Assembly: GCA_964601895.1 (NCBI GenBank)
Contig: CAZROT010000003.1
Coordinates: 252,957 to 316,956 of the forward strand
Length of the DNA stretch: 64,000 nt
Source of the DNA: CAZROT01 sp964601895
GTDB lineage: Bacteria > Pseudomonadota > Gammaproteobacteria > Enterobacterales > Enterobacteriaceae
Reading direction: 5' to 3'
The notes under the pieces are model-generated. The model saw only the letters and a program-made list of their open reading frames with translations. It was not told the DNA's origin and ran no database searches. Positions 18,434 through 27,896 of this stretch are shown one piece after another. The position numbers and the translations under genes are program-made. Numbering within the stretch: position 1 is the stretch's first letter; the number at the start of each line of letters is the position of its first letter.

Positions 18434-18780
18434 AACTCCTTTCCTGGCAGTCAGGTGATAAAAGACACCAGTGCCAGCCACCTTCCCAAACGACATCCTG
18501 GCCTGCCTGGAATAACCAAAAGAAGAAAATTAAGTGATTTTTTAATAAAAAATCAGAACGACAACCCCGGCATTATTATCCAGTCATTAATTTTTTTATT
18601 TTCTTTCAATCAATTATAAAATGAGTGTTTGTATTATTAAAATAACACCACTGTTTTTTGCAATTTACTCTTATTATTATTTTCCCTAAGCTTATTACGC
18701 TGTACTAATTACAATAATAATTAATAAATAATTACCGAGAAGAAAATAAGAAAACAATAATAAACAGGAGGGTCACAATA
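18434..18780. other. AT-rich intergenic region before chitinase gene
   Basis: A 347-bp gap. It holds an imperfect hairpin (18444-18477; CTGGCA/TGCCAG plus GGTG/CACC) just after the upstream stop codon, then very AT-rich DNA likely to hold the promoter of the next gene. Confidence 0.45.
18444..18477 (+). terminator. Hairpin after the 545-aa gene
   Basis: Paired arms CTGGCA (18444) and TGCCAG (18472), with inner GGTG and CACC, 10 bp after the stop codon. There is no T-run, so it is only a weak terminator candidate. Confidence 0.35.
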
Positions 18781-19689
18781 ATGCCTATACCCATACTTCC
18801 TTATGTTGATGTCACGGTAAATGCAAAATGGAATGACTGGAAAAATTACCCACAGGGGCGCCCTAACCCGGACTATTCCCGCTATGCCAGCGAATGGAAT
18901 GTCGATGGATTAATTTTTGCCTTTATTACCTTATCTGTCGGTAAAAAACCCTGCTGGGCAGCAATAGATGCCATGCCTGTAGAATGGGCAACGTCATTAG
19001 CAACAGAATTAAAGCAACAGGGTAAAAAAGTTATTATCTCATTTGGGGGTGCTGCCAATGCAGATATTTCCACTACCTATTCCGTTGAGCAATTAACTAA
19101 AACCTATAATGAGTTCATTACCAAATACAGCGCCGATGGCCTGGATTTTGATTTAGAAAACAGACTGTATAATGCTGACAATATCTGCGCTGCCCTGAAA
19201 GGAGTACAGAAAACCAATCCTGGAATAAAAGTTAGTTTTACCTTACCCGTGATGCCTTATGGCCTTGTACAGGAAGGGCTGCGTATTATCACCGCCGCTA
19301 AAAATCAGGGTCTTGATTTTGTTGTCAATGGCATGGCAATGGACTATGGCCACGGCAGTTACCCTGAGAGGGGGCAGGCAGCAATAGACGCAGCCAATGC
19401 CATGGAAAAACAGCTGCGTGATCTATATAAAACAACGTCAGGAATGTATTCCAGAGTCGCCGTGACCCCGATGATTGGCCTGAACGATGATCGTGGCATG
19501 TTTAAACTGGACGATGCGCATAAACTCGCGCAGTTTGCCAGAAAAAATAACCTGGCTTTTTTAAGTACCTGGTCTTTCAATCGTGATACCCCATCTGCTT
19601 ACGACTATCCAAACGCCACCAGCAGCAGCAATCCGCAACAGAAAATACCGGGAGAATATGCGCTTAATTTAGTGCGTAGTGTCACCTGA
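18781..19689 (+). CDS. GH18 family chitinase-like protein
   Basis: A 302-aa single-domain glycoside hydrolase family 18 protein. The catalytic signature DxxDxDxE is intact: D119, D122, D124 and E126 (DGLDFDLE), with E126 the expected acid. The preceding strand KKVIISFGG is also typical. There is no signal peptide and no chitin-binding domain, so export would need a non-Sec route, or it acts after lysis or in the host. A strong AGGAGG ribosome site lies 9 bases before the ATG. Substrate may be chitin or another GlcNAc polymer; a lectin role is unlikely because the catalytic residues are kept. Confidence 0.85.
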   Translation: MPIPILPYVDVTVNAKWNDWKNYPQGRPNPDYSRYASEWNVDGLIFAFITLSVGKKPCWAAIDAMPVEWATSLATELKQQGKKVIISFGGAANADISTTYSVEQLTKTYNEFITKYSADGLDFDLENRLYNADNICAALKGVQKTNPGIKVSFTLPVMPYGLVQEGLRIITAAKNQGLDFVVNGMAMDYGHGSYPERGQAAIDAANAMEKQLRDLYKTTSGMYSRVAVTPMIGLNDDRGMFKLDDAHKLAQFARKNNLAFLSTWSFNRDTPSAYDYPNATSSSNPQQKIPGEYALNLVRSVT

Positions 19690-19716
19690 AGTAAGAGCAA
19701 TGACAGTTGTTACTCT

Positions 19717-19748
19717 CTGACAGCGGTTATTTATACCACCGCTGTCAG
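19717..19748 (+). terminator. Strong hairpin after chitinase gene
   Basis: Perfect 11-bp inverted repeat CTGACAGCGGT/ACCGCTGTCAG with a 10-nt loop, 28 bp after the stop codon. It lacks a T-run, so Rho-independent termination is uncertain. Confidence 0.5.
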
Positions 19749-19908
19749 ATTACCGCTGGCTGCAGAGTGGTCGCAGCAATCACAGGATGCCACTCAGGCT
19801 GTCACCGGGCGTGGTATTTCTCCGATGGTCATTATTTGATAGCGGTTGCTGCTTTTATGAAATACATTTTTATTATGAAGATTAACCCTGCATACCACAG
19901 GATTTATT

Positions 19909-20313
19909 ATGACATTGCCAACGATCTCTGTTACACAGGACACAATACGAGTGCAACCCACAGGTTTTTCTGTACCACAATATGCAAACTATAAGGCATT
20001 GCGCGCTGAGCTGTCTGGTCAATTGCACTATGTGCTGCAAGGTATAAGGCAAACTAATAACAGTTTTTTTGAAAAAATACAGGGCACAATAGAAACTCGC
20101 CACGAATGCTTTGCTATTTATGCAGAGCAGGATGCAGGCGGAAAGTTTACCATTACAGTCAACAGAAGCAGCAAAAAGCAGGGCAATATATTCAGTACTT
20201 TTTGGGGCCAAATCACCCATTTTTTTTCTGCTCCTGCAAGAACCAAAGAAATCAGGCAGGCTGTGGACGGCATACTCAATCCAAAGTCCCTGAACAGAAA
20301 CAGGCATCAGTAA
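19909..20313 (+). CDS. Small unknown protein
   Basis: A 134-aa protein with AGGA before its ATG. It has no signal peptide and no hydrophobic segment long enough for a membrane anchor. The middle part (ECFAIYAEQDAGGKFTITVN) looks like a beta hairpin, and the C-terminal half is basic. I do not recognise a family. Being in the accessory island beside the chitinase-like and effector-like genes, it may be a secreted factor, but the sequence does not show it. Confidence 0.55.
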   Translation: MTLPTISVTQDTIRVQPTGFSVPQYANYKALRAELSGQLHYVLQGIRQTNNSFFEKIQGTIETRHECFAIYAEQDAGGKFTITVNRSSKKQGNIFSTFWGQITHFFSAPARTKEIRQAVDGILNPKSLNRNRHQ

Positions 20314-20451
20314 TGATGCTATCGACGTGCGCCTGGCGGATAGTCAGCGGTCAATTTTACTGCTGCAATTCACCTGCTTTCCTGTAATTAATGGCATTCT
20401 GTGCCAGCATCACTGCTTATTATACTGACGCTGCGATAACAAGCGCACTGT

Positions 20452-21198
20452 TTAAAATCCATCCGTCAGGCCACCGTCGGTCAGCAGGGTACGACCGTTT
20501 ATCCAGCGTCCTGCCTCTGAGGCGAGAAACATCACCACTTCAGCAATATCATCAGGCTCTCCCAGACGTCCTGCTGGCGTGCGGGCAATAACATCCCTGC
20601 TGCGCTCTTCAGAAATATCTGCCGTCATATCAGTACGTGTCGTGGCAGGCGCAACCGCATTGACCGTAATACCCCGTGTACCCAATTCTCTGGCAAAGGC
20701 ACCAGTCATCACCGATACCGCCGCCTTACTGGCAGCATAAATACCAGTGCCGGGCCGTGGAGCGTACATCAGGCTGCTGGAAATATTAACGATACGCCCG
20801 CCTGTTTTCGGGAAATGCGGTACTGCTGCCTGGGTCATATACAACATGCTGCCCAGATTGACACTAAACATACGTTCCACATGTGCGGCATCAATCGCGC
20901 CAAAAGGCCGTGCTTCAAAAACACCCGCATTATTAACCAGAATGTTAATCTGCCCAAACCTTGCGACAATCGCATCAATGACATTCTGGACGTCGGTTAC
21001 GCTGGCTACATCTGCAGCAAAAATAGCAGCGCTCCCCCCTGAGGCAGTAATCTTGTCCATTAATGACTGCGCTTCGGTAGTATTGCTTCTGTAAACAATG
21101 GCAACCGTTGCCCCTGCAGCAGCAAGTTTCAGGCTGATAGCCGCACCAATGCCACGCGAACCCCCTGTCACAACAGCCACATTACTTTTTAATTTCAT
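20452..21198 (-). CDS. SDR-family NAD(P)-dependent oxidoreductase
   Basis: A 248-aa classical short-chain dehydrogenase. The Rossmann motif TGGSRGIG is near residue 11. Also present are NNAG, the catalytic Ser (NISSS) and the YxxxK pair (YAASK), and a C-terminal TLLTDGG typical of FabG-like enzymes. The substrate is unknown. It stands alone, not in a fatty-acid operon, so it is probably an accessory oxidoreductase rather than FabG. Confidence 0.9.
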   Translation of the reverse strand: MKLKSNVAVVTGGSRGIGAAISLKLAAAGATVAIVYRSNTTEAQSLMDKITASGGSAAIFAADVASVTDVQNVIDAIVARFGQINILVNNAGVFEARPFGAIDAAHVERMFSVNLGSMLYMTQAAVPHFPKTGGRIVNISSSLMYAPRPGTGIYAASKAAVSVMTGAFARELGTRGITVNAVAPATTRTDMTADISEERSRDVIARTPAGRLGEPDDIAEVVMFLASEAGRWINGRTLLTDGGLTDGF

Positions 21199-21863
21199 AA
21201 AAGTAACCCATTGAGATAACAGCTTTCAGGTATGGCTGGCTGATAACAGGATGATACTGCCAGCCTCATAGACACGGCATGAGACAAAAGCGATGTTAAC
21301 TGCATGGCAAATTTTGTTTCACGCTCATGATTCGACCTGTAATCATAACATAATAAAATATATAAAAATCACTCTGTGCAAACAGTTTTTAAAATGATAT
21401 GTTACGTTTTTATTAAAATTGTTAATATAAAACTCCAATAAAAAACCGATCAGGACGACCCCTGGTTTAAGACTCATCACCCGCTGTCTGATGGTAAGAA
21501 GAAAATGGTAAAAGACAGAGCGGTGAGGTATGCTATCCGCCTTATTGAGGCTTTTTTAATTGCTGTGTATTTGCCATAGCGCTTATTAATCCACAACGTA
21601 AATTTCTGATCATTCACGATAATACAGGGTTAACTTATAATTAACTACATGATTTTTAATGATAAAAATTTATGCCATGAGTGATTCACTTCTGAGTACA
21701 ATTATTTTACACACAAAGTTATCCACAGAATAAGCCCTGTGAATAAACCCTGTTGTATTGTCTGCAATGCAACACCTGTTTTATAGAAATGCACGTTATC
21801 TCACTCTGGCCGTGATATCGCTGCCATGGTGGAAATTTAAGAAAAATAACACACGACAACGGT
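21199..21863. other. Long intergenic region upstream of polA
   Basis: 665 bp without a coding frame. It contains a weak hairpin with a T-run (GCCT/AGGC at 21539-21551, then T6) and one perfect DnaA box at 21719. The DNA is very AT-rich. Confidence 0.5.
21719..21727 (+). promoter_or_regulatory. Perfect DnaA box before polA
   Basis: TTATCCACA, an exact match to the DnaA consensus, 137 bp upstream of polA. A single box may be chance or may link polA expression to DnaA. Confidence 0.4.
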
Positions 21864-24647
21864 ATGACACCGATGACAAAAAACCCATTAATCCTGGTTG
21901 ATGGTTCTTCATACCTCTACCGCGCATGGCATGCTTTTCCTCCACTAACAAACACAGCAGGGGAGCCTACAGGGGCAATTTATGGCGTAGTAAACATGCT
22001 ACGTGCCCTGTTATCACAATATCAGCCGCAGCGCGCTGCGGTGGTGTTTGATGCCCCCGGAAAAACCTTTCGTGATGCGCTTTTTACCCAGTATAAATCT
22101 CACCGCCCCCCCATGCCCGATGACCTGCAGGTACAAATTAAACCACTGCTGCAGATAATCAGCGCCATGGGCTTACCTTTGCTGATTGTAGGTGGCGTTG
22201 AAGCAGATGATGTGATAGGCACACTGGCCGTACAAGCAGACAGGGCAGGTCATACCGTACTCATCAGTACCGGAGATAAAGACATGGCACAGCTTGTAAC
22301 AGCGAATGTCACGCTCATCAATACCATGAATGATACTCTTCTTGGACCAGAGCAGGTACAGGAGAAATTCGGTGTGCCGCCTGAACTGATCGTTGACCTG
22401 CTGGCATTAATGGGGGATACCTCTGACAATATTCCCGGTGTTCCTGGCATTGGGGAAAAAACAGCGCAGGCTTTACTGCAGGGAATTGGCGGGCTGGATG
22501 CCTTATTCAGCCATTCTGATAAAATTGCATTACTGCCAGTACGCGGTGCCAGAACACTGGCCACGAAGCTTTTACAACATAAAGAAGTCGCCTGCCTTTC
22601 CCGGGCACTGGCGACCATAAAAACAGACGTAATACTCGATACCAGTTACGAAAAACTGAACGTCACTGCACCCGACAGTAACCAGCTGCATCACTTCTTC
22701 AGTCATTATGAATTTAAACGCTGGATTGCAGATCTGGCCAGCGGAAAATGGCCGACAGATAAGCTATATCCTGATAACAGCCAATCTATCGTACCCGCCG
22801 ATACTGTCCCTGCGACACAGGCATCAGCATCAGCATTACAGCAAAACTATGACCTCATTCTTGATGAAGCTGCTTTCCTGAAATGGGTGGAACGTCTGCG
22901 CGCAGCAGAGATCTTTTCCTTTGATACTGAAACTGACAGCCTGGATATACTCAGTGCCAGTCTGATTGGTCTTTCCTTCGCCACCACAGCAGGCCAGGCA
23001 GCTTACCTGCCTCTGGCACATGATTACCCGGATGCGCCACTTCAGCTTGACAGGCAAAAAGTATTATCTGTGCTTAAACCGCTGCTTGAAGATACGCATC
23101 TTATGAAAATTGGCCAGAATCTCAAATTTGATGCACACATACTCATGCGTTATGGCATTCAGCTGAACGGCATTGCTTTTGATACTATGCTGGAATCCTA
23201 TGTGTTAAACAGTGTATCCGGCAGGCATGATATGGACAGCCTGGCTCTGCGTTATCTGAATCATCAGACAATAACGTTTGAAGAAATAGCGGGTAAAGGT
23301 AAAAAGCAACTGACGTTTAATCAGATAACACTGAGCGATGCCGCACCCTATGCGGCAGAAGATGCGGATATCACCTTACAACTGCACCAGACATTATGGC
23401 CTGAATTACAGAAAAACAGGGAACTGGCACGCGTGTTTCAGGACATTGAAATGCCGCTACTGCCTGTTCTGGTACGTATGGAACAAAGAGGCGTACTCAT
23501 CGATCCTACGCTTCTGGCCACGCATGCGACAGAATTAACCCTGCGCCTTGCTGAGCTGGAAAAACAGGCATGGCAGCTGGCCGATGAATCTTTTAATCTG
23601 GCCTCTCCGCGGCAGCTGCAGGAAATTTTATACCAGAAACAAAAATTGCCTGTGTTGAAAAAAACGCCCGGAGGAGCGCCTTCTACCGATGAAGCTGTCC
23701 TTGCCGAGCTTGCACTGGACTACCCATTACCACAGGTCATTCTTGAACATCGCAGCCTTGCCAAACTGAAAACAACCTATGCAGATAAACTTCCCCTGAT
23801 GATAAGCCCGGTTACTGGCAGGATCCATACCTCTTACCATCAGGCCATTACCGTTACCGGGCGTTTATCATCGCGCGACCCTAATCTGCAGAATATTCCC
23901 ATTCGTCATGAAGAAGGGCGCCGCATCCGCCAGGCGTTTATTGCCCCTGAAGGTTATCGCATTGTAGCCGCAGATTATTCACAGATTGAATTGCGTATCA
24001 TGGCACACCTTTCGCAGGATAAGGGTCTGCTGAGTGCATTTGCCCAACAGCAGGATATTCACCGTATCACGGCTGCAGAAATTTTTGGCCTCGGCAGCGA
24101 AGAGGTCACCGGTGAACAACGCCGCAGCGCCAAAGCCATTAATTTTGGCTTAATTTATGGCATGAGTGCGTTTGGCCTGTCAAAACAGCTGGGTATTACT
24201 CGTGGCAAGGCTGAAGGATACATGGATCGTTATTTCGAACGCTATCCCGGCGTCCTCGCTTACATGGAGCGTACGCGTCGGGAGGCCGCAGAGCAGGGTT
24301 TTGTCACAACTATCGCCGGACGGCGACTTTACCTGCCTGATATTCGTTCACCTAATGCCACACGCCGTAAAGCCGCGGAGCGTGAAGCCATTAATGCTCC
24401 CATGCAGGGAACGGCAGCAGATATCATTAAAAAAGCCATGATCGCTATTGATAGCTGGCTGCAGCAGGAATCGCTTCCCGTACAGCTTATCATGCAGGTC
24501 CATGATGAACTGGTCTTTGAAGTCCATGAATCGGTGTTAACGCAGGCCAGCCAGAAAATCAGCCAGCTGATGGAACAGAGTACGCAACTGTCAGTACCGT
24601 TAAACGTGGACATCGGTAGCGGAGAAAACTGGCAACAGGCACATTAG
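21864..24647 (+). CDS. polA: DNA polymerase I
   Basis: A 927-aa repair and Okazaki-processing polymerase. The N-terminal 5'-3' exonuclease spans about 1-320. The 3'-5' exonuclease keeps its DxE pair (FSFDTETDSLD), so proofreading is probably active. Polymerase motif A is ADYSQIELR, motif B RRSAKAINFGLIYG and motif C QVHDELVFEV. The start could be ATG 21864 or 21873 (MTKNPLILVDG); the second leaves a start closer to the conserved NPLILVDGSSYLYRA. The Spot 42 RNA that follows polA in E. coli is not found. Confidence 0.98.
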   Translation: MTPMTKNPLILVDGSSYLYRAWHAFPPLTNTAGEPTGAIYGVVNMLRALLSQYQPQRAAVVFDAPGKTFRDALFTQYKSHRPPMPDDLQVQIKPLLQIISAMGLPLLIVGGVEADDVIGTLAVQADRAGHTVLISTGDKDMAQLVTANVTLINTMNDTLLGPEQVQEKFGVPPELIVDLLALMGDTSDNIPGVPGIGEKTAQALLQGIGGLDALFSHSDKIALLPVRGARTLATKLLQHKEVACLSRALATIKTDVILDTSYEKLNVTAPDSNQLHHFFSHYEFKRWIADLASGKWPTDKLYPDNSQSIVPADTVPATQASASALQQNYDLILDEAAFLKWVERLRAAEIFSFDTETDSLDILSASLIGLSFATTAGQAAYLPLAHDYPDAPLQLDRQKVLSVLKPLLEDTHLMKIGQNLKFDAHILMRYGIQLNGIAFDTMLESYVLNSVSGRHDMDSLALRYLNHQTITFEEIAGKGKKQLTFNQITLSDAAPYAAEDADITLQLHQTLWPELQKNRELARVFQDIEMPLLPVLVRMEQRGVLIDPTLLATHATELTLRLAELEKQAWQLADESFNLASPRQLQEILYQKQKLPVLKKTPGGAPSTDEAVLAELALDYPLPQVILEHRSLAKLKTTYADKLPLMISPVTGRIHTSYHQAITVTGRLSSRDPNLQNIPIRHEEGRRIRQAFIAPEGYRIVAADYSQIELRIMAHLSQDKGLLSAFAQQQDIHRITAAEIFGLGSEEVTGEQRRSAKAINFGLIYGMSAFGLSKQLGITRGKAEGYMDRYFERYPGVLAYMERTRREAAEQGFVTTIAGRRLYLPDIRSPNATRRKAAEREAINAPMQGTAADIIKKAMIAIDSWLQQESLPVQLIMQVHDELVFEVHESVLTQASQKISQLMEQSTQLSVPLNVDIGSGENWQQAH

Positions 24648-24756
24648 AGGGAGTCTGTACATAGAATTGCTGATTTTGCTATGTTCGAAGGTAACTTCAA
24701 AAGAACGGTAATTTGATGAATGGGACTAAAATGACCAGGCACTTCTGATACTCCCT
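24646..24756 (+). mobile_element. Possible IS scar or MITE directly after polA
   Basis: A short segment bounded by 7-bp inverted repeats, AGGGAGT (24648-24654) and ACTCCCT (24750-24756), beginning at the polA stop codon. A short frame inside ends FAMFEGNFKRTVI then stop, loosely like the C-terminal end of IS256-type transposases. The repeats are short, so this is tentative. Confidence 0.3.
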
Positions 24757-24758
24757 GC

Positions 24759-25160
24759 TCAGGCTGTCCAGTCTTCGGTAATCAGGCCATCAACGCGACA
24801 AAATTCACCTGTATTGTTAGTGACGACAATCAGTGCTTTGCTTCTCGCGTGACCTGCTATATGCAGGTCATTATCGCCCATGCGTTTCCCCTGCTTTTCG
24901 AGTGACGCGCAGATATTTCCGTAATGAAAAGCCGCCTGCTCATCGTAAAGCATGATGGTTAATCGGGACGCAAAAGCCGCCACTGTCGCCAGATTTTTCC
25001 CCGGGTTTGCGCTTTTTTCTGCTCCGAACAACAGCTGTGCCATAGTAATGGCGGAAATGGCCAGCAGGGGCGCATTCTGGTTGAATTTTGACAACAGTGA
25101 TTCTGGTCGCCACTTAATAATAAAAATAACGATGCTGGTATCCAGCAGATACTTAATCAT
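24759..25160 (-). CDS. vapC: VapC/MvpT-type PIN-domain toxin
   Basis: A 133-aa PIN-domain ribonuclease, toxin of a type II toxin-antitoxin pair. The first acidic residue is in YLLDTSIVI (D7), the second in AQLLFGAEKS, and the C-terminal acidic cluster in RMGDNDLHIAGHA. VapC toxins of this group cleave initiator tRNA. The gene overlaps vapB by 8 bp. All the active-site acids look present. Confidence 0.9.
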   Translation of the reverse strand: MIKYLLDTSIVIFIIKWRPESLLSKFNQNAPLLAISAITMAQLLFGAEKSANPGKNLATVAAFASRLTIMLYDEQAAFHYGNICASLEKQGKRMGDNDLHIAGHARSKALIVVTNNTGEFCRVDGLITEDWTA

Positions 25161-25395
25161 CCATGCTTTCTCTTTCAGTCGGCACCTGCTCCGGACGATT
25201 GTTTAAAAAATAATCAGTCACTTCGCTTCCACCCAGAAAAAAGCTATCCCACCAATTCTGTACAGGCGAAATTATCCGTTCTTTGCCCTTTATTCTCACC
25301 GTTACTTCTTTGATATCATCAGGAAAACGCAGATCTGCGGTTAGCCGGACGTTTTGTGTCCGATTTAGCATGAATACCTTGCTGGGATAAATCAT
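25153..25395 (-). CDS. vapB: VapB/MvpA-type antitoxin
   Basis: An 80-aa SpoVT/AbrB-like antitoxin upstream of and overlapping vapC. The N-terminal DNA-binding part reads VFMLNRTQNVRL, matching the MvpA pattern VFxxNRxQAVRL. The C-terminal NNRPEQVPTERES tail matches the toxin-binding end. The Met inside VFMLN is too late to be the true start, so the first ATG is preferred. It likely autorepresses the pair. Confidence 0.85.
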   Translation of the reverse strand: MIYPSKVFMLNRTQNVRLTADLRFPDDIKEVTVRIKGKERIISPVQNWWDSFFLGGSEVTDYFLNNRPEQVPTERESMDD

Positions 25396-25491
25396 TTTAT
25401 GCCTCGGGATCAGCTATATACTTAAAGTATATAGCACGCTTTCTATCTGCCTCAACTGACCAGAAAATCAGCTATCGTAAGCACTGGTCAT

Positions 25492-27087
25492 TTATCTGCT
25501 TTGCATCGAGGAATTCATTATAGCAGGGGCAACGAGCGCTTTTTTCAGCCGCGTTTCCAGCTCATTGCGGACAACATCCACCACCAGCTGTTTTTTCAGG
25601 TTCTTATTTTTTTCTTCTCTAACTGCATGCCCGTCAAGCACAGCCATGACATGCATTTTCCTTTGTTCCCCGCTGCCCGCGTTCACTGCATTTTGCAAAT
25701 TGAACCATACCAGGGAACAGTCATCGCTCCAGGTGTTGGAGAGGATTAATTCCTTTTCAGGCTTTGCACCCTGAAAAAGCACCGGCATAATAGTGTTAAA
25801 ATAATTTGTTGTCTTTTTCTGCCTATCATAAAGTTCATGCTTTTGTGGGGGCACAAGCTTCCAGGCATCTTTTTTCCAGGGATTTTTCTGGAAAGTGGCG
25901 ACGCCATCGTAGTGCAGCCCGCTCTCCTCGCTAATGCCATCACTAGCCGCCGCGATAACCACCCTTCCCGCTGCCATTAAGGTCCACAAATCAGGCTGTC
26001 CCCTTTTTTTCAGGTCATTATTTATCTGCTTCAGTAAAACTGTGCAGTTGATAATATCCGCAGTTTGTGCAACAGGGAAAGCATGATCACCCAGTGCAGA
26101 GCCCACGGCTACGCCACGACCTTCTACATCATAGACTCTTCTTCCGTCGATTTTTCCACCCTTTTGTTTTATCTGTTGTTTTACCTGCTCTTTTATACGT
26201 GGCAGATTGGCTGGGTGGAGTTCATTTAACCGATATACCAGTGGAGCAGCGTCTGGCCTATGTATTACCAGCGCCAGTTCACTGTCGCCCATACTGGCAA
26301 TGGTCAGTTCAGGCCTGTTGGTCGCGGGATTACAGGTGGCCATGGCCATACAGAATGTCGCTCCACCAATAAAACCACCTTCTCTGGTTTTCTCCTGCAT
26401 ATCCGCTATAAACTGCGTCAGGAATTGCTCAGGCTCAAAGTGCAGATTGTTAATCTTCAGCGTGTCATAATAAACACGATCTTCCCCGCTTCTCTGTTGA
26501 TAAACGATGCCAGTTGGTAGTGCCGGAATGATGGCTGTCGTGTTATCTACTGTCACTGGCTCATTTCCAGCAATAACGGACGCCTGGTCCACTACCCCGG
26601 TAGTGGCTGACATAGTCGGGATGACTGCTGCCGTGCTATCCACTGTCATTGATTCATTTCCAGCAATAACCGACGCCTGGGATGCCGCAGCAGTGGCTGG
26701 CATTATCTGGTCTGTTACCTTCTGCCTTATTTCTGCGGCTCTGTCATCCGGTGAACTGTGACCCAGGCGGTGTCTCAGCAGCTTACTGTGTGTGAAATCA
26801 AACCAGAGATTTTTAATAACGCCACCATGGCGTGTCCTTACGTAGCTGACATCAACAACGGGCTCATTGTTTTCACCGTTACGCAGTGTGATGATAAATT
26901 TATAGTAATCCGTCTTTGCCTCTATTGACTTACCCCCGCGTAACGTCTGAAAGCGCGGCTGTATCCCAGCATTACTCATGCCCGTGATTAAATCAGACCA
27001 GTTGTTACAACGCAGGGTGGTATGATGGTCATCCGTGCCTGGTGGGTTAATGCTGCCAGCACGGCCATTGTTTGTTGTTCCCAGCAT
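25492..27087 (-). CDS. PP2C-like phosphatase with permuted motif order, effector candidate
   Basis: A 531-aa soluble protein without signal peptide. PP2C (PPM) Ser/Thr phosphatase motifs are recognisable: GGAT 241-244, MGDSELAL 266-273, KGGKI about 309-313, ALGD 331-334, ASDG 381-384 (metal Asp D383) and SDDCSLV 454-460. The metal motif DGH and its following helix, which open canonical PP2Cs, come last here (DGH 485-487, LDGHAVREE). The N-terminal 190 residues have no known domain. They contain a twofold repeat of about 32 residues (QASVIAGNE at 137 and 168). A good GGAG ribosome site lies 9 bases before the ATG. The function is inferred as phosphatase-like; activity is unproven. Confidence 0.8.
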   Translation of the reverse strand: MLGTTNNGRAGSINPPGTDDHHTTLRCNNWSDLITGMSNAGIQPRFQTLRGGKSIEAKTDYYKFIITLRNGENNEPVVDVSYVRTRHGGVIKNLWFDFTHSKLLRHRLGHSSPDDRAAEIRQKVTDQIMPATAAASQASVIAGNESMTVDSTAAVIPTMSATTGVVDQASVIAGNEPVTVDNTTAIIPALPTGIVYQQRSGEDRVYYDTLKINNLHFEPEQFLTQFIADMQEKTREGGFIGGATFCMAMATCNPATNRPELTIASMGDSELALVIHRPDAAPLVYRLNELHPANLPRIKEQVKQQIKQKGGKIDGRRVYDVEGRGVAVGSALGDHAFPVAQTADIINCTVLLKQINNDLKKRGQPDLWTLMAAGRVVIAAASDGISEESGLHYDGVATFQKNPWKKDAWKLVPPQKHELYDRQKKTTNYFNTIMPVLFQGAKPEKELILSNTWSDDCSLVWFNLQNAVNAGSGEQRKMHVMAVLDGHAVREEKNKNLKKQLVVDVVRNELETRLKKALVAPAIMNSSMQSR

Positions 27088-27236
27088 GTTTAGTGTCTCT
27101 CCTGTTTTCAGAAAAGAGACAAGTCTATGTCAACAAGAAGGTGCGTGACTGTCAGCTAATGCCCATGATTTATTTTGCGCAGTTATATTGAGCGTTTATT
27201 GATAAAATAATGCCTTAATCTGAGCCAGCGCTCAGG

Positions 27237-27896
27237 TTAACGATACAGCTGATATTGCTCAATATACTGGCGTACCGCTTCGGGCACCAGGCCATGGCAG
27301 CCAAGCCCCTGACGGCAGCGCTTTCTTATCTCCGTTGCACAAATATCCACGAGCGGTGTCTGTGCAAACCAGATATATCCATGAGGCCGCGCACTGAGCT
27401 CTGCGACCTTGTCTGTACGATGGCTGTTTAACCAGTGCCGCAGTTCGGGTGTGTTGAGTGTTTCGCTATAACCGGGTCGGGTGCACACCAGTAAATGGCA
27501 TAAGTTTAATAGCGATTCCCAGCGGTACCATGTATTAATGGCATGGAGTACATCCTGACCGATAATAAACGCCATCGGGAGTGATGGGCCCTGCTCGCGG
27601 CGCATCATTTCAAGTGTGTTGACAGCATACGATGGTGCCGTTGACTGTAGTTCACGGGAATCAACATGAAACAGTGGCTTTCCTGCAATCGCCAGGGTAA
27701 TCATAGCCAGTCGCTGCTGTGGAGTGGCTTCTGGTTGAGGGCGATGAGGAGGAATATGATTGGGTAACAAAATAACCTGCTGTAATCCCGCCTGTTTTGC
27801 CAGCGTTTCTGCTACCTGCAAATGACCATAATGAATGGGATCGAAGGTTCCGCCAAACAGTGCATGCAGTTTACCCGCTGGATTACTGTGCATCAA
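27237..27896 (-). CDS. nadD: Nicotinate-nucleotide adenylyltransferase
   Basis: Forms deamido-NAD from nicotinate mononucleotide and ATP. The 219-aa protein has the nucleotidyltransferase motif GGTFDPIHYGH near residue 15 and the second motif ATEIRKR. It is last in the conserved block leuS-lptE-holA-nadD and overlaps holA by 14 bp. The first few residues (MMHSNPAG) are extra to E. coli, so a start a few codons later is possible. Confidence 0.95.
   Translation of the reverse strand: MMHSNPAGKLHALFGGTFDPIHYGHLQVAETLAKQAGLQQVILLPNHIPPHRPQPEATPQQRLAMITLAIAGKPLFHVDSRELQSTAPSYAVNTLEMMRREQGPSLPMAFIIGQDVLHAINTWYRWESLLNLCHLLVCTRPGYSETLNTPELRHWLNSHRTDKVAELSARPHGYIWFAQTPLVDICATEIRKRCRQGLGCHGLVPEAVRQYIEQYQLYR

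Noticed and set aside
24648..24758. Spot 42 small RNA downstream of polA
   Set aside because: No match to the conserved Spot 42 sequence as I know it and no terminator-like 3' end.
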